Shown in pieces: positions 24,890-36,126 of a stretch of DNA of 64,000 nt. This DNA is from Diaporthe sp. PMI_573. Taxonomy: Eukaryota; Ascomycota; Sordariomycetes; Diaporthales; Diaporthaceae. The notes beneath the pieces are model-generated. The model ran no database searches, was not told the DNA's origin, and saw only the letters and a program-made list of their open reading frames with translations. The position numbers were made by a program, and so were the translations under genes. The number at the start of each line of letters is the position of its first letter. Position 1 is the stretch's first letter. The DNA lies in contig JAJTUP010000018.1 of assembly GCA_021399435.1 (NCBI GenBank), positions 930,001 to 994,000 of the forward strand, in the 5' to 3' direction.

Positions 24890-26359
24890 ATGCTCACCCC
24901 CACCGAGACAATTGTAAGTCGCGCCCGACATCATTAGCGGGAGACCTGAAAAGCTGACATCGACCTCGGCAGGCGATGGAATGGGGGTTCTTCGCGCTGG
25001 CTTTTTCGTTCCTCCTCGCACGATTCTGGGTTCGCTTCTCTCTTCGACAATCCCAGGCATGGGTCTCCGACATGCTCCTGGTGATCGCGCTCGTGTGCAC
25101 CGTCGGCAACATCATGTGCGACACCCTCATATACAAGGTCGACGGGTTGCTGGAATACAAGCATGTTACCCAGTACTTGGGCAAGGTGAGTGGCGGACAG
25201 GAATCGGCGTGGAAACGACGCCCGGGGTTGCCGAGACGGTGGACGTGGGCTCACAGAACGCTGGCAGGTTCGGTTCTCGACCAAGTTCTTCTTCGATGCC
25301 GGGCTGTACTTTCCGAAGTTCAGCCTGGTCATGAGCTATGCCACGATGGTACCGGTGACGGAACCGAGGATGCGCATCTTTTTGAGATTCATCGCGACGT
25401 ATCTTGTTCTCGCCTGCCTGACGGCGGTTTTTGCCGACCTGTTCTGGTGCGGTGGAGATGTGTCGATTAATTGGCTGAACCCGCTGAAATGCTCATCCTT
25501 CTCCAATCCCCACCTCCAGAAGGTGACCTGGACTATGAACATAGTCGGAGAGCTATTGCTATTTATCTTCCCATTCCCGATTCTGAATAGCCTCAAGTTC
25601 ACCCAGCTCAGGGAGAAGATTGGGCTCGGCTTGATCTTTGCGCTTGGTTTCTTCACGATTCTCGTCAGCACCGGCAGGTTCATGTTCATGATTTTTCTTA
25701 CCAATGATATCTCGTTGAGTGTATGGACCACGGTCGAGATGTGTAAGACTCTCTCTCAAAGAACTTGGCTTCATTATTGGGTGACTGACGGCATGCAGGT
25801 ATATCGATCATGGTTGTGTCCCTGATGGCCATGCGACCGTTGCTCCGAAGATTCGGACACGCGATGACAAAGGCCATTTCAAAGATAAGGAAGGACTCGA
25901 GAGAGCAACGGTACAAAGAACCCAGGCTGCCGTCCTACATCGGGGGAGATGTGAGCGAAGAAAAGACGCCCTTGCCGTACAACACGGACAGGTGGTGGAA
26001 GTGGCCGGTGGACCTGGACATCAACGTAAGAGATCAACAGTACTCCATTTCCATTTCCCCCTGTCTCGTGCCTTGGAATGTTCCAGAACGGGTCACTGAC
26101 GAACACGTGCCAGACAATGTCGGTGACGACGACGACGAAATCTGGTAGCGTTGGGACGCAGCGGACGGGCATGTCAACCAAGATGTCGACGAGAGGCTCG
26201 CGTATGTCTCGAAACGCGACCAAGCACGACACAGGAGGCGCGATGTTGCGGTCGAGCGAAGAGCCGCTGGGGCTGATGGAGATGGATGCGCAGGAGGTTC
26301 ATGTGGACAACAATCTCGTCATCGATAGCGACCAAGAAGGCCTGCCGTACGGAGCGTGA
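24890..26359 (+). CDS. Rhodopsin-like seven-helix membrane protein, second copy
   Basis: Five exons (24890-24913, 24973-25185, 25268-25742, 25799-26025, 26114-26359) give 394 residues. Landmarks of the fungal rhodopsin-like family are DAGLYFPKFSLVMSYATMVP, the Cys-containing loop FWCGGDVSINW, EKIGLGLIFALGFFTILVS and the last helix VEMCISIMVVSLMAMRPLL, which is created only by splicing the third intron at 25743-25798. The first exon is just eight codons (MLTPTETI). The C-terminal tail of about 130 residues is Ser/Thr-rich (TTTTKSGS, MSTKMSTRGSRMSR) and probably cytosolic. Sequence divergence from the first copy is large, so the pair may be an old duplication or two members of a family hotspot. 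Function is probably in signal perception at the plasma membrane, by family analogy only. Confidence 0.82.
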
Positions 26360-27165
26360 TGGACCTTGAGCCTCTCGCAATGGATTCCTCGGAAGCATGA
26401 GCTTGTGGTGTTGGCCACGCTCGAGACATGTCGCCCTCGTCCGAAAGTGCTCAGGCTGATGCTGTTCACCACAAAGAGTCACAAGACGGGACCATCGACA
26501 AATATTCGAGCAGAAGGGCCAAATAAAGGAAAATGGTCGAGAGACGAACTCGGGACTCGAGAGAATGTGGACGTCGTTTCGAAAAGGAGGGCCTGTGGTT
26601 TGGGGTGGTGCGAGGCCATCAGGCATACCTTCACCTCACCGCCTGCAAATACCAGCTGCACAAGTCGGACTCGAGCAAACCGTCGAGACTAATTCACTGA
26701 GGCGCCTGAATTAGTCCAGTGAATGGGCTACACGGCTCGAACCTTCAGTCACTTGGTCTCTTCGCTGGGCCCACTTGGCTGCCAAACTAGGAGCGACCTT
26801 CCTGCCCCTTGCCTTGAGCCGCACCTTCCACTCTCGCAAATCCACCAGGCATCTCTCGACACACCACGCGCACCTTCCTGAGGCCAGCTTCTGGATTGTG
26901 CTTTTGGTGTCGCGACTGGCTTGTGCGTGGAGTTTTCCTCTCCATCGCCGCCTTCATCATCTCTCTCCCTCATCGACCGCACCCTTTTCGCACATCCACC
27001 TCTCGCAGCAGCACCAACCCCAAGCACCCTACACGACTTCCATCCGTAAGTCACTGTGGACTTTCAGCGACACCCCGTCACGCGTCACCTAACCATCCCA
27101 TTCAACGCCGTCGACGTCTGTGACCTGCTAGCAATCTGCCCTAACTCCCCCAAGTCGTCACAAAC
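26360..27165. other. Intergenic, contains a perfect hairpin
   Basis: No gene is supported. A 10-bp perfect inverted repeat, GACTAATTCA / TGAATTAGTC, at 26687-26696 and 26707-26716 encloses a GC-rich 10-base loop, about 330 bp after the upstream stop codon. The stretch just before the next gene is pyrimidine-rich, as in fungal promoters. Confidence 0.6.
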
Positions 27166-28549
27166 ATGCTGGTTGCTTTCCGTCGCTTCTGTGCGAAGGC
27201 TCTTCTAACAAACGCACCGCAGAGGCCCGACACTCCTGACGTCAACATGCCTCCCAAGACCCTGGCCAAGGGCCGCTACCCCAAGCGCAAGCGAGCTGAA
27301 ATCGACTACGACGTCGACAAGTCCTTCGTCGATGTACCCGACCTCGACGACGATGGTTACTTCTCTGAAGAGCTCGGCGAGCATTCCATCATTTCTGCGA
27401 GCTCCTATTTCCCCGCCGCCGCTGCCAGTGCCCCGCAGACCAACACTATCACTGTTGTCGAGGTCGACAGCGAGTACGAGGACGCGACGTTTGGCTCTCG
27501 CAAGAAGATCAAGAAGGTTTGCCTCGCTCTTCGATTTGGACCTCGCAGTTCACTGATCAGTATTTACAGCGCAAGGTCGTGACCAAGCTCAAGGCCAGAG
27601 CTCAACCCAAGCCAAAGCCTCCGCCCAAGTTCATGCCCTTCCGACTCATGTGAGCCTTTCTCCCGCGCCTCTGAAGCCCTCGCCCTCGCCTTACATCTCG
27701 AATTATGTCTGCGTGGCGCTGCACTTAGCATAATCTGATCCCCACTGACTTTCGCGCAGGGACCTGCCCGCAGAGCTTCGCTTGAAGGTCTACGAAGAAG
27801 CACTGGTTGACCCCCACGGCGTCACCATCCGATCCTATTCCGACAAGTGGGAGAGCTTTCCCGTCCACGTCTCCGTCAGCAACATCAGGTCGCCTTACTA
27901 CCTCACCCCCAAGTGGTACGTACGCGGCAAGTGGACCACCGTTCCCGACAACGAGCTCCCCAAGAAGAAAAACCGCCTTTCGCCCAACCTCCTCGCGGCA
28001 TCCAAGACTGTCCACGCCGAGACAGTCTCTCTCCTTTGGACCCAGCCCTTCCTGTTCACCGATGTTCAGGGTCTGCACGCTTTCCTCCTCATGCTGAAGC
28101 CCGAGACTATCTCCAGGCTGAGGAACATCACCATCCTCCAGCATGGCTGGACGAACCACAAGATCCTTCCAGCCTTCGTTCTTCTGCGACATGCTCCCCT
28201 CCTCGAGAACCTCCGCCTCGACTGCAGAATCCGCCCAGACATCCGCCCCCGATCCGGCGTTACCAAGGAAGTCTCAATAGGTCAACAGCTTGCGACGAAG
28301 CTCTACAGCAACTGCCACCCGTTCCTCAAGGCCTTGGTCAAGCAGGGGGGCGAGGATGCCATCCTCAAGCTTTTCAAGTTCACTCGTGAGGAGTTCAAGA
28401 ACAACTACTACGACCACATGACCAACCGCTGGGTCAAGGACGACTGGTCCCAGGACCGCGAGGACAAGATACTCGAGGCCATGATTGCTGAGCTCAAAGT
28501 CATCATGGAGCGCACCATCCTCCCCAGATTTCCTCGATCTCGATACTAG
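27166..28549 (+). CDS. F-box-like fungal protein (LPAEL motif), function unknown
   Basis: Three exons (27166-27516, 27570-27649, 27760-28549) give 406 residues; an ATG at 27247 with good context would give 379 and may be the true start, since the first 27 residues look unlike the rest. The N-terminal 115 residues are polar, with KRKR and DDDGY segments. The second intron lies inside the block FMPFRLMDLPAELRLKVYEE, the F-box-like signature widespread in fungal orphan proteins. It is followed by the common element LLAASKTVHAETVSLLW (about residues 220-240) and a helical C-terminus. Such proteins are often annotated as F-box or 2EXR-like; substrate-adaptor activity in ubiquitination is conceivable but unproven. 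Expressed structure is supported by clean splice sites. Confidence 0.8.
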
Positions 28550-29385
28550 GGGCACATGTCGGCCGGCGCGCTTTTGGTCGTGATATCGGATCTGGACATG
28601 AACGAGATCGCTCACCCACACTAAGCTGCGCTGGCTACGAGGGGAAGCCTTTGGCAGGTTGACAGGTTTTCGGGCTGTCTTGTTGCACCAGGGGTTGGGC
28701 TCCGATCTATCGTGCTCAGATTTTGTCCCGGGAGGACTCATATCCGTGGAACGGCATCTTCTCAAGCATTGGATGGCAGGCATGGATTTATAAAGAGGTC
28801 TCTCGGGGGTCGACCCACGCATACGACAACTCTCACGTTGTCCGCTGAACTGATATGGAAATTGCCGGCACGGGCAACTTTTACTGTGTCTGAATAACAC
28901 TCGCAGGTCACTAGGCCCTGTCTTGACATTATCCCAGGCTATCTCTTACCTTTTGCTACGGTCGCCGTTCGGTCAACTAGGCACCACCCAAATTCTGCGG
29001 CACCGCATGATCGATTGCAGAATAAAAAGTGCGGGGCGTGGTCTACACGGTCTCGATGGCGGGATGGAAATGAAAAAGGATGAGGCAAGGGTCCGAGAGC
29101 AGAGTCAGGGACAAAGGGTTCAGATAGCGAGAGGTGTAGAGGTCTGTCACAGAGCCCTCGTCCGACACACATGCTCTGTCGTTTTCCTTTTCGTGTTTTT
29201 CTTTCTCTCAGTCGCAAAGAGTCAAGAGAAAAGGGGTGATGGCATCACCCTGATTTCGTCATCAATGAAAACTATTAAAGTACTACTAGCATTCCGAGCG
29301 TGCATGAGATCGTGACTGTACAAGCTGGTTCCACCCACTGGCCCAATAGACTTGAACCCCCTACACTGTAATGGCAGATGCACAT
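28550..29385. other. Intergenic between convergent genes, no gene seen
   Basis: Shared 3' flank of the F-box-like gene and the minus-strand small gene. The ORFs here are short shadows; I see no RNA gene. Confidence 0.5.
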
Positions 29386-30173
29386 CTACTTCGACCGCAT
29401 CCAGTTCTCGAGGTTGGCCGTGATCTTGGAAAGCCGCCTCTTGCCCGAGCTCTTGGACTGCCCTTCCACGCGGCCGTAGTCCTCCTCGATGTCGCCCATC
29501 GTCGGGGTACAAGTTCCTTCCTCTTGCTGTTCCCCGTCCAGCGGCTGGGACTTGGGCGGGTTTCCTAGGTCGGTGGGGAGGTGGGTCTGTTGGAAGGGGA
29601 GAGGGGCCGTTTGTCAGCCTGTGGGTTTGGGTAGAGTTGGGGGACTGTGTGATTAGGTGGTGAAGGTGACTGTGGTCATGGGATTTTCAGGAGTCTAACT
29701 GACCTTTAGTTCGGTGTCTGCCGGGCTGGTGCCCAGGTATATCGCGAAGTGGCCAACGGGCTCGTCTGTTTCGGCGCTTTTGGGTTGGGAGTAGTATCCC
29801 CCCAGCGTCTCGAGACTGGGCGGCGCAAGGCACACGAATGTCAGCTGGCTGATATGGTCCAAGCAGTTCGGTCAAGGACTTGGGCTGTGTCCGAACATAC
29901 CGAATGATGGCGCACGTGAGCGATCTCTCAAGAACCTGCTGCCTCACGGCCGTCTCGACTGCCTCCTTCACCGGCGGCGGGACGTCGTTTGGGGAGAGGG
30001 CCCAGAAGATCTGATATTGTGGGTTATGAGGGTCAGTGACACGGTAAGAAGGAGTGACGCCCGCTGACAATGCTTACGGCTGGCTTCTCCGCCGAGCTCC
30101 CGTACGCCGTGGGATAGAGCTCCTCGTACGGCTGGGCTTTGACGCCGTCGGTTGCTTGTCTGACCCAACTCAT
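29386..30173 (-). CDS. Unidentified small protein, four exons
   Basis: Minus-strand exons 30173-30078, 30010-29901, 29815-29704 and 29586-29386 join in frame to 172 residues. Every junction uses GT..AG and the frame closes exactly, which is the main support. The protein begins MSWVRQATDG, contains IFWALSPNDVPPPVKEAVET and LETLGGYYSQPKSAE, and ends in an acidic then basic tail with KSSGKRRLSKITANLENWMR. It has no signal peptide or membrane helix. I do not recognise a family; the C-terminal helix could bind a partner or membrane, but this is only a guess. It is convergent with the F-box-like gene. Confidence 0.7.
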
Positions 30174-30815
30174 TTCGGCTGGCTGTTGGTTTGATTGGGG
30201 GCTGTTGGTTGGAGCCTTGGGATCGGTTTATTGATGGATTGTTATAAATACATGTGTGATGGCAGAATACGCATCCAGAAGAGTGGTGGACCGAATGCTC
30301 TTGGCTAGCTTCTGGATTCTCATGAAAGTACATACCTTGGCTTTGTTTGATTGAGGTGGCTGCACACCACTTGGGGTGGCTTTGTTTGGGATGTACGTAT
30401 TCGTTCCGGCGGGAAGGCATGCGGAGTTTGGATTCTCAACAAAGGAAGACTCGGACCTGAATGTTAAAAGGTGGTGCGTTGTTGGTGCTGGATCCCTGTA
30501 TTGACTGGCTGTTCGCTGTCGCTTCTTCGAGGAAGAAGTTGCTCCAGTAGATGGGAGGAAAGAGAGTTGGAAGACATTGTGCCAGTAGGCCGGCTTGTCC
30601 TCACGATGATGCGGTGGTTGTTGGTCTCATCAATATGAGGTTTGACCAGGATAACTTGGGCCTAAGCTGGTCGACAAAAGGCGGGCCAAGGAGACAAAGG
30701 AAGCTGCAGAACACGGATGAGGGAGTATGGGGGAGTAGAGGGAGGCAGGGGAGATGGGAAGGAGCATCAGATTACTGATACACAGAGGAAACAATAGAAA
30801 GAATCAACATGAGAC
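30174..30815. other. Intergenic, no gene seen
   Basis: Upstream region of the four-exon minus-strand gene. I see no recognisable coding region or RNA gene. Confidence 0.5.
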
Positions 30816-31181
30816 TTAAAGTTGTTCGTCAAGGATTCCAGTGAGTGAGGTTATGCTGTGGGAGATTATCTTATGGGTGACTGTCATATTGAATTCAGAG
30901 TGATGTGGGGGAGTGTGTGGACGTTCTACGAAGAATGAGAGGTCGCCCTGTGGTAATGTATCATTTGTGGCAGACTGTCCTATGCGATTTGATGTTCCGA
31001 GACGTTGAAAATCACGCAGAGGAGTACTGGAAGGCTGCAAGAATTTGAAATCATGAGTAGTTTCTCGGACCTTGACATAGCCAACATAGGGCAACGTGGA
31101 ATATATGAGCAAAAGTGATACGATCCTCACCCTCACCATATCCTCCATCTTCAGGCATGCAGGAACGGTTATGTTCTTCAT
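30816..31181 (-). CDS. Possible small gene, uncertain
   Basis: A 121-codon ORF starts MKNITVPACLKMEDM. A good donor (GTGAGG) directly after that Met and an acceptor TTCTTGCAG allow an intron, giving a smaller protein of roughly 88 residues that continues PSSTPLRDFQRLGTSNR and ends TGILDEQL. Both readings are open. No family is recognised and there is no signal peptide, so it may be chance; I list it because the splice signals are good. Confidence 0.25.
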   Translation of the reverse strand: MKNITVPACLKMEDMVRVRIVSLLLIYSTLPYVGYVKVRETTHDFKFLQPSSTPLRDFQRLGTSNRIGQSATNDTLPQGDLSFFVERPHTPPHHSEFNMTVTHKIISHSITSLTGILDEQL

Positions 31182-31915
31182 GACTATTATAGAAAGTCCC
31201 CCTACTAGGGAGCTATTCGTCTAGGTGAGGGTAAGTATAAGCTACCTCCGGCACACCTACCTTGTCTAACACTCCCTTTGCCTCCACCCCCTACACGTAC
31301 TCCTGCTCCTAGACTTCCTAATTGACTCTCGAGGAACCACTCTACGGACCCCACCTTCTCAGATAGATCTAGTCTTAGCTTAAACTATTCTTTACGCCCT
31401 TCTCTCTCATCACGCCGTGTAACCCCGAAATACTTGTGTAGCCCCAGCCACCTGCAGTGACATTAGCTGAGAGCCAATCGACCCTCACCCTACTACATCT
31501 CCGATGCATCAGCCATGCAGAAATTTGAAGCCGATGAACATTTGATAGGTAGGCCGAGTTTAGGCTTCTCCAGCAGGCAGACACCGAATGCCAATCCAAT
31601 GTACCAGCAGCAGCACAGCCATCGGGCAGATCTCAGCTTGGCGTTATCACTTTATTATTTCCCTCTCTTGAGATCCCGCAATCTCACTTGAGCTCCGTCT
31701 TTCCCTCTTTCCTCAGTCCTCCCCTACAATATTACAACCATATCTTCTTCATAGACACTTCTGTCGCCTGGTTAAATTGTTCTCGCGTTGTGGAGAAGAC
31801 CTGCTCCTGTTGACCACGTTGGCTGTGGTGGTCGCCCTCAACCCCTTAACCCAGCTGAGGCGGGCCCTTTCGGACCTACCGTTGCCTATCCAAAGCTCGC
31901 GTAGCCTGATACCGC
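31182..31915. other. Spacer before the NACHT relic, no gene seen
   Basis: The missing 5' half of the NACHT gene would be expected here. I find no P-loop (GxxGxGKS/T) or preceding effector domain in any plus frame; homology appears to begin only at about 31916. Confidence 0.5.
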
Positions 31916-33903
31916 TTGTGCGTATCGAGCCGTCCCGAACCTGCCTTTCAAAAGCGGTTTGGTGATGGAGAGGTGCCAAGTCTCCTGGTCCAGGACTTCA
32001 CCTGGGGCGACATCAGGTCCCTGGTCGAGGAAAAGATGACACAACTCTCCTGCTCCGGGAATCTTCGCGCAGACCTGATAGAAGCAGTCTGCAAGAAGGC
32101 CAGCGGAGTTTTTCTCTGGGTGTCATTGGCTTTGAAAGCCGTCGAAGACGGGACTGCTCGCGACGATGACCCGTCGCTACTGATGCGGCGCTTGAAAGCC
32201 TTACCCAGCGACTTACAGAGCCTCTATCAAGAGATGTGGGACCGGGAGAATGGCGACAATGACTTCTATCGTGCAGACGCAGCACTCTGGCTTAATCTGA
32301 TGCTTGAAGGCGAGGAGATTGTACCAAAAGGCAAACTATTAGTCTGGCACTTCCTCCTCGTCCGGAAGACTGAATACCTCGACAGGATCTTCAACAGTTC
32401 CGCACCACTGGAGCAAATAAAAACCATTTCTTTGGAACTTTTGGACGCGAAACGCCAGTTGGAGATTCGCTGTGTCGGTCTTCTGGAAGTGAGCGAAGAC
32501 AAGAGGACAAGTCACCTGGTTGTGTCCTTCATTCATAGATCAGCCAAGGAGTTCCTCATAAACAGCAACAAATCGATACTCGCTTTTGACCAAACCGCCC
32601 CGGAATTCAGGAAGTTTGCCTTGCTGAAGGCCTCCACTATCATTCCTCAAACTTTTGAAGCTGGCGCAGGATATTCCATACATGGTCAACCCGACTCTGA
32701 TGACCCTGAGGCTTACGAATACGCGTCGGATCCCAAGTCGCAACCCGCCAGAACCATGCCAGATTATGCAAGCTATTGTCGCCATCTTTACAATTTGAAG
32801 CGTGTGAGTCTTCTTGACGCGGAAAGCACCGTCAACCTCTTACAGAACACCAAGAAGATGTATGATCAGACGGACCAGATGCATGTGCATTGTGACTTCG
32901 TCGCTCTGGCAGCCAGCCTTGGCATGTGGGAGTATACCTATGCTTTGATGAAGGATTACGAGGCCAATATACCTAGTAGAAAGGTTTCTACGGCATACAG
33001 CAGTATCCGTTTTCCGCCTCGTTCGGAATACCTGGGGCATCCAACTTGTACTCGGCCCGTCTCAGCCAGGATCAAATGAAAACAGCTCGCAGGATGTTGG
33101 ATAATGGTATCAACCTACATCACAAATGCGTCGGCAGTCGATACTTCGGGAGTCGCACACTTCTAAATGATAAGCCACAACATGCACTAATTGCATCAGC
33201 GCAAATGCTGGCTACCCTCAGTCTGATTCGGACCCGGGGCAGCATCCGACCGATACACCCCGCCCTCAAGATTCTTGCAGTTATTGTTAGCTGGGGACAT
33301 GGCCTTGACGAGAAGACAGTGATCAAGATTCAGCGGGTGGGTACCTCGGGGAATTTCCACATCAGCGCCCTCGACACACTTAATATGTCCATGTCTAACA
33401 GAACGTTTTGTTTGGTTGAAGTCAATACGCTATTTCTACTTCGACTGCTCACAGCAACAGATGAAGTATATGGCAAGGAAGGAATGGCCGCGATAGACCA
33501 ACTGCCGATGCCAAGCTGTATGGAACTTAAGCAGGAAAGGAGAGACGGAGACAGTGAGGATGAAGCTTCAAGTGAAAGGAACAACTCTGAGAAAGTTGGA
33601 GCAGACAAGTCTGAGACCGACAAGGTAGAGGGAAATGCAGATGAGACTGATGACCTTGGGATAGATGAGCTTGAAGACGACGAAGCAGCAGCGCAATGTT
33701 TCTTTGATGCGATACGAGAGGGATCCGGTGGTCTCCAACCATTCAGCTCTGTCATCGCATTAGTGTCAAGAGATAAAGAGGGCTTCAAATTGGCGACTCT
33801 GACGCTAGAAGACAGAGAATATCTGACTAAAGGGCTTCAAGAAGCGCATCCGGTGCATCGAGCCTTCATCATCCTCGGCATGCTTGAGTTTCCACTTCTC
33901 TAG
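31916..33903 (+). pseudogene. NACHT/STAND-type NTPase gene, 5'-truncated and frameshifted
   Basis: The frame opens with CVSSRPEPAFQKRF, the 'SSRPEP' block in the second half of fungal NACHT domains, followed by KKASGVFLWVSLALKAVEDG, LMRRLKALPSDLQSLYQEMW and the winged-helix end VSFIHRSAKEFLI, all typical of fungal STAND proteins involved in self/non-self recognition. The P-loop and Walker B half and any N-terminal effector domain are absent. Near 32985-32995 the reading must shift frame: 31916-33079 reads out into a stop, while the neighbouring frame continues as SASFGIPGASNLYSARLS to 33903 with a Glu/Asp-rich stretch and the end LGMLEFPLL. A 17-base GT..AG at the shift is too short to be an intron. 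It is therefore most likely a pseudogene, or an assembly error at one base. Confidence 0.75.
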
Positions 33904-34157
33904 ACGCGGCTCCAAGAGGTCATGGGCCGTTCAAAATGGGAGTATCTTGGGGAACTTAAGATATAGGAGAGACTCAGGCTTGTTGAGAAAGGATATTGTG
34001 CAAATTGGGACGACGATACTTGCCCGGTCCCAAATCCTTTCTAAGAGATCTCGATGACAGTGTGCAGGACATGCTAGCTGATCAAGTTACGCCCGTGTTT
34101 ATAGACATAATTTGCCGTCGTTTCTATCAGTAAGCTAGGTCTAGATTATAACTTTAG

Positions 34158-35402
34158 ATGGGTCGGGCTCAGGTCCATAGTTTCCATAGTTTCAACTCAC
34201 CATTCAACGGGGAGCACCTCTGCATTGTCACTGGATTGCTGGGTCCGTCCGCTACGGAGTCACGAATATATAATCGGAATAGCACTCCGTTTCTGTCTGA
34301 GAATTCGAATAGAGTAGATGATGAATTATCAGCTATTCGACCTATTCGAAGGGCGAGGGAGGCTACTTTGCTTTTATAGACCTGTCGTGATTTCCTAAGC
34401 AGAGCGCAAGTAAATCACGACATTAGTCTAATTTTCCGTCTCTGGACGGCTTCCTCGTATTTACTAGTAAACAAGCTGCTCATAGGCGGCGTATAATCTA
34501 ACATCCTGAAGCACATTTGCTTTCAGATTGTCAAAGCTATGGACTTCATGCACAGCCATGGGCTCTGTCATCGCGATTTCCGGCCGGCCAACGTACTGTT
34601 CAAGACAACGCTGGAACACCTGACGGAAGAGGAGATAAAATTTATCTACCAGCTCATCCAGCTTCGAGGATGTGGGGAGGTCACCGGGCACCATGCCCGG
34701 GCAGTACAGATCCAAGTTGTTCGTCGAGTACTGCACAAATAAGTACATGTCCAAGCGTCTGCATAGCCCTGCAGACCCCAGCGATCACTTGCTGTGGCAC
34801 ACGGAGCGGCTCGCCAAGCGTCGAGAACATGTACTGGAGGAGTACGCAACAGACGGCAGCCTGTAGGAAGTGGTCGGCTTGGAGACTTGCAATCTACATC
34901 CCAATGTGAGGGGCATATCGCCAAAGACCATAAGCACCTCTGTTGCTGCGTCTGCAGATAGGTAAGAGAGGCCTGCGGTACTGGAGATCGAGGGCACCCC
35001 GCCGGGTTTCATCAAGCGGCGACTTGACCGTGCAGCAATACCCGGAGCGGTGGCACTTCTGAGACAAGTACTGAGGTGGTTCCTGAGGATCGTGTCGGTG
35101 CGAACGAATTGCTTGGCCACGAATGGTTCGAGGGCCGCCGTCACCAAAGGAATTCCAACACTCGAGACTCTATGGGGCCGGCATTTGATGATATCCTCAT
35201 GGAGGACGTTGACTTGCCAGTGGAGATGAGCGTGAAAAAGGAGGATCTTCCTCCATCGACACAACCAGCTGGCGATGGTGCATTGGTAGGACCGCAGACA
35301 TGGCGTCTGAATGAGCTCGACTTACTACAGGTTGGTCCTTTCGTGCCGAAGTCTATCTGGGGTTTCTTCCAGAAGGCATTGCGTGTGAGGCCTCGGAAAT
35401 AG
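34158..35402 (+). pseudogene. Protein kinase gene relic (SR-protein-kinase-like), fragmented
   Basis: Three plus-strand fragments of one kinase lie in order. At about 34185-34262, FNSPFNGEHLCIVTGLLGPS matches the hinge region of SRPK-type kinases. At 34525-34742, MDFMHSHGLCHRDFRPANVL is the catalytic loop (HRD present), preceded by a TTTCAG acceptor. At 35076-35402, EDRVGANELLGHEWFEG is the end of the C-lobe, followed by a terminal NELDLLQVGPFVPKSIWGF. The glycine loop, VAIK lysine and DFG were not found, and stops and frame changes separate the pieces. The gap 34263-34500 is AT-rich and contains an 11-bp inverted repeat (34383-34393/34412-34422). Small fungal SRPK-like kinases of this type are a large, fast-evolving family. 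Confidence 0.6.
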
Positions 35403-36126
35403 ATCCCATGGGGGATTGGATAATGTGTATAGACTGAGACACGCCCTGGCAATATTCTTGATAACAAATTTGAAGATTGTGGTTGAGATTCACAGGCGCG
35501 GTTGATCTCTCATCTCGCTGACGGCTACACGTATCCATCTACTAGTACGATGAGGTAGGTCTTTCCAAGTGATAATCTCTCACAATTTCCCAGGTCAGCT
35601 GTTGGAACCCAAGGATGCTGAGCAATACATTTCTAACACACTCACCGTCAAAACAGTAACTTGATCAAAGCACAAAAAGACACGAGACTTGCCGTGGATA
35701 AATATCGGGAAAAACATGGTGCCGGACGGATGTAACAGTCTAGACCCAGAGGAACCTACCGAGGAGCTGTCATGCATTATGAACCATCTTTCCTGATTCC
35801 CCCGTTATCATGCCCCGCATCAGAAGCAGTCGGCCGAGCAGTTCACCCTGTGGAGAAGGCCTGTAGGTGGATCTTTACCCCGGACGGGAACTAGGGAGCC
35901 GTGGAGAAGATGCCCCACCATTCCACACCTTGCTGATCACGTCGCGGTAGGAGGTGGTCTGGTTCAATGGTACCGGTCATATAAGTTCAAGGAGGAGGCA
36001 AAACACCCCGCTCTGTTTCGAGAGGAGTTACCATAATCAGAGCAAAGTTTGAGTTCGTTCTGTCAGATCAAGCATACTTGAAGCATAATAATAGCTCAGT
36101 TGAATCCTCACTGTGTTGACGACAAT
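35403..36126. other. Intergenic, no gene seen
   Basis: Promoter side of the SnoaL-like gene. A TATA-like CATATAAG lies near 35979, about 150 bp upstream of the ATG. Nothing else was recognised. Confidence 0.45.

Noticed and set aside
32977..32993. Possible 17-bp intron joining the two NACHT frames
   Set aside because: GT and AG ends are present, but 17 bp is far below any workable fungal intron, so a frameshift is the simpler reading.
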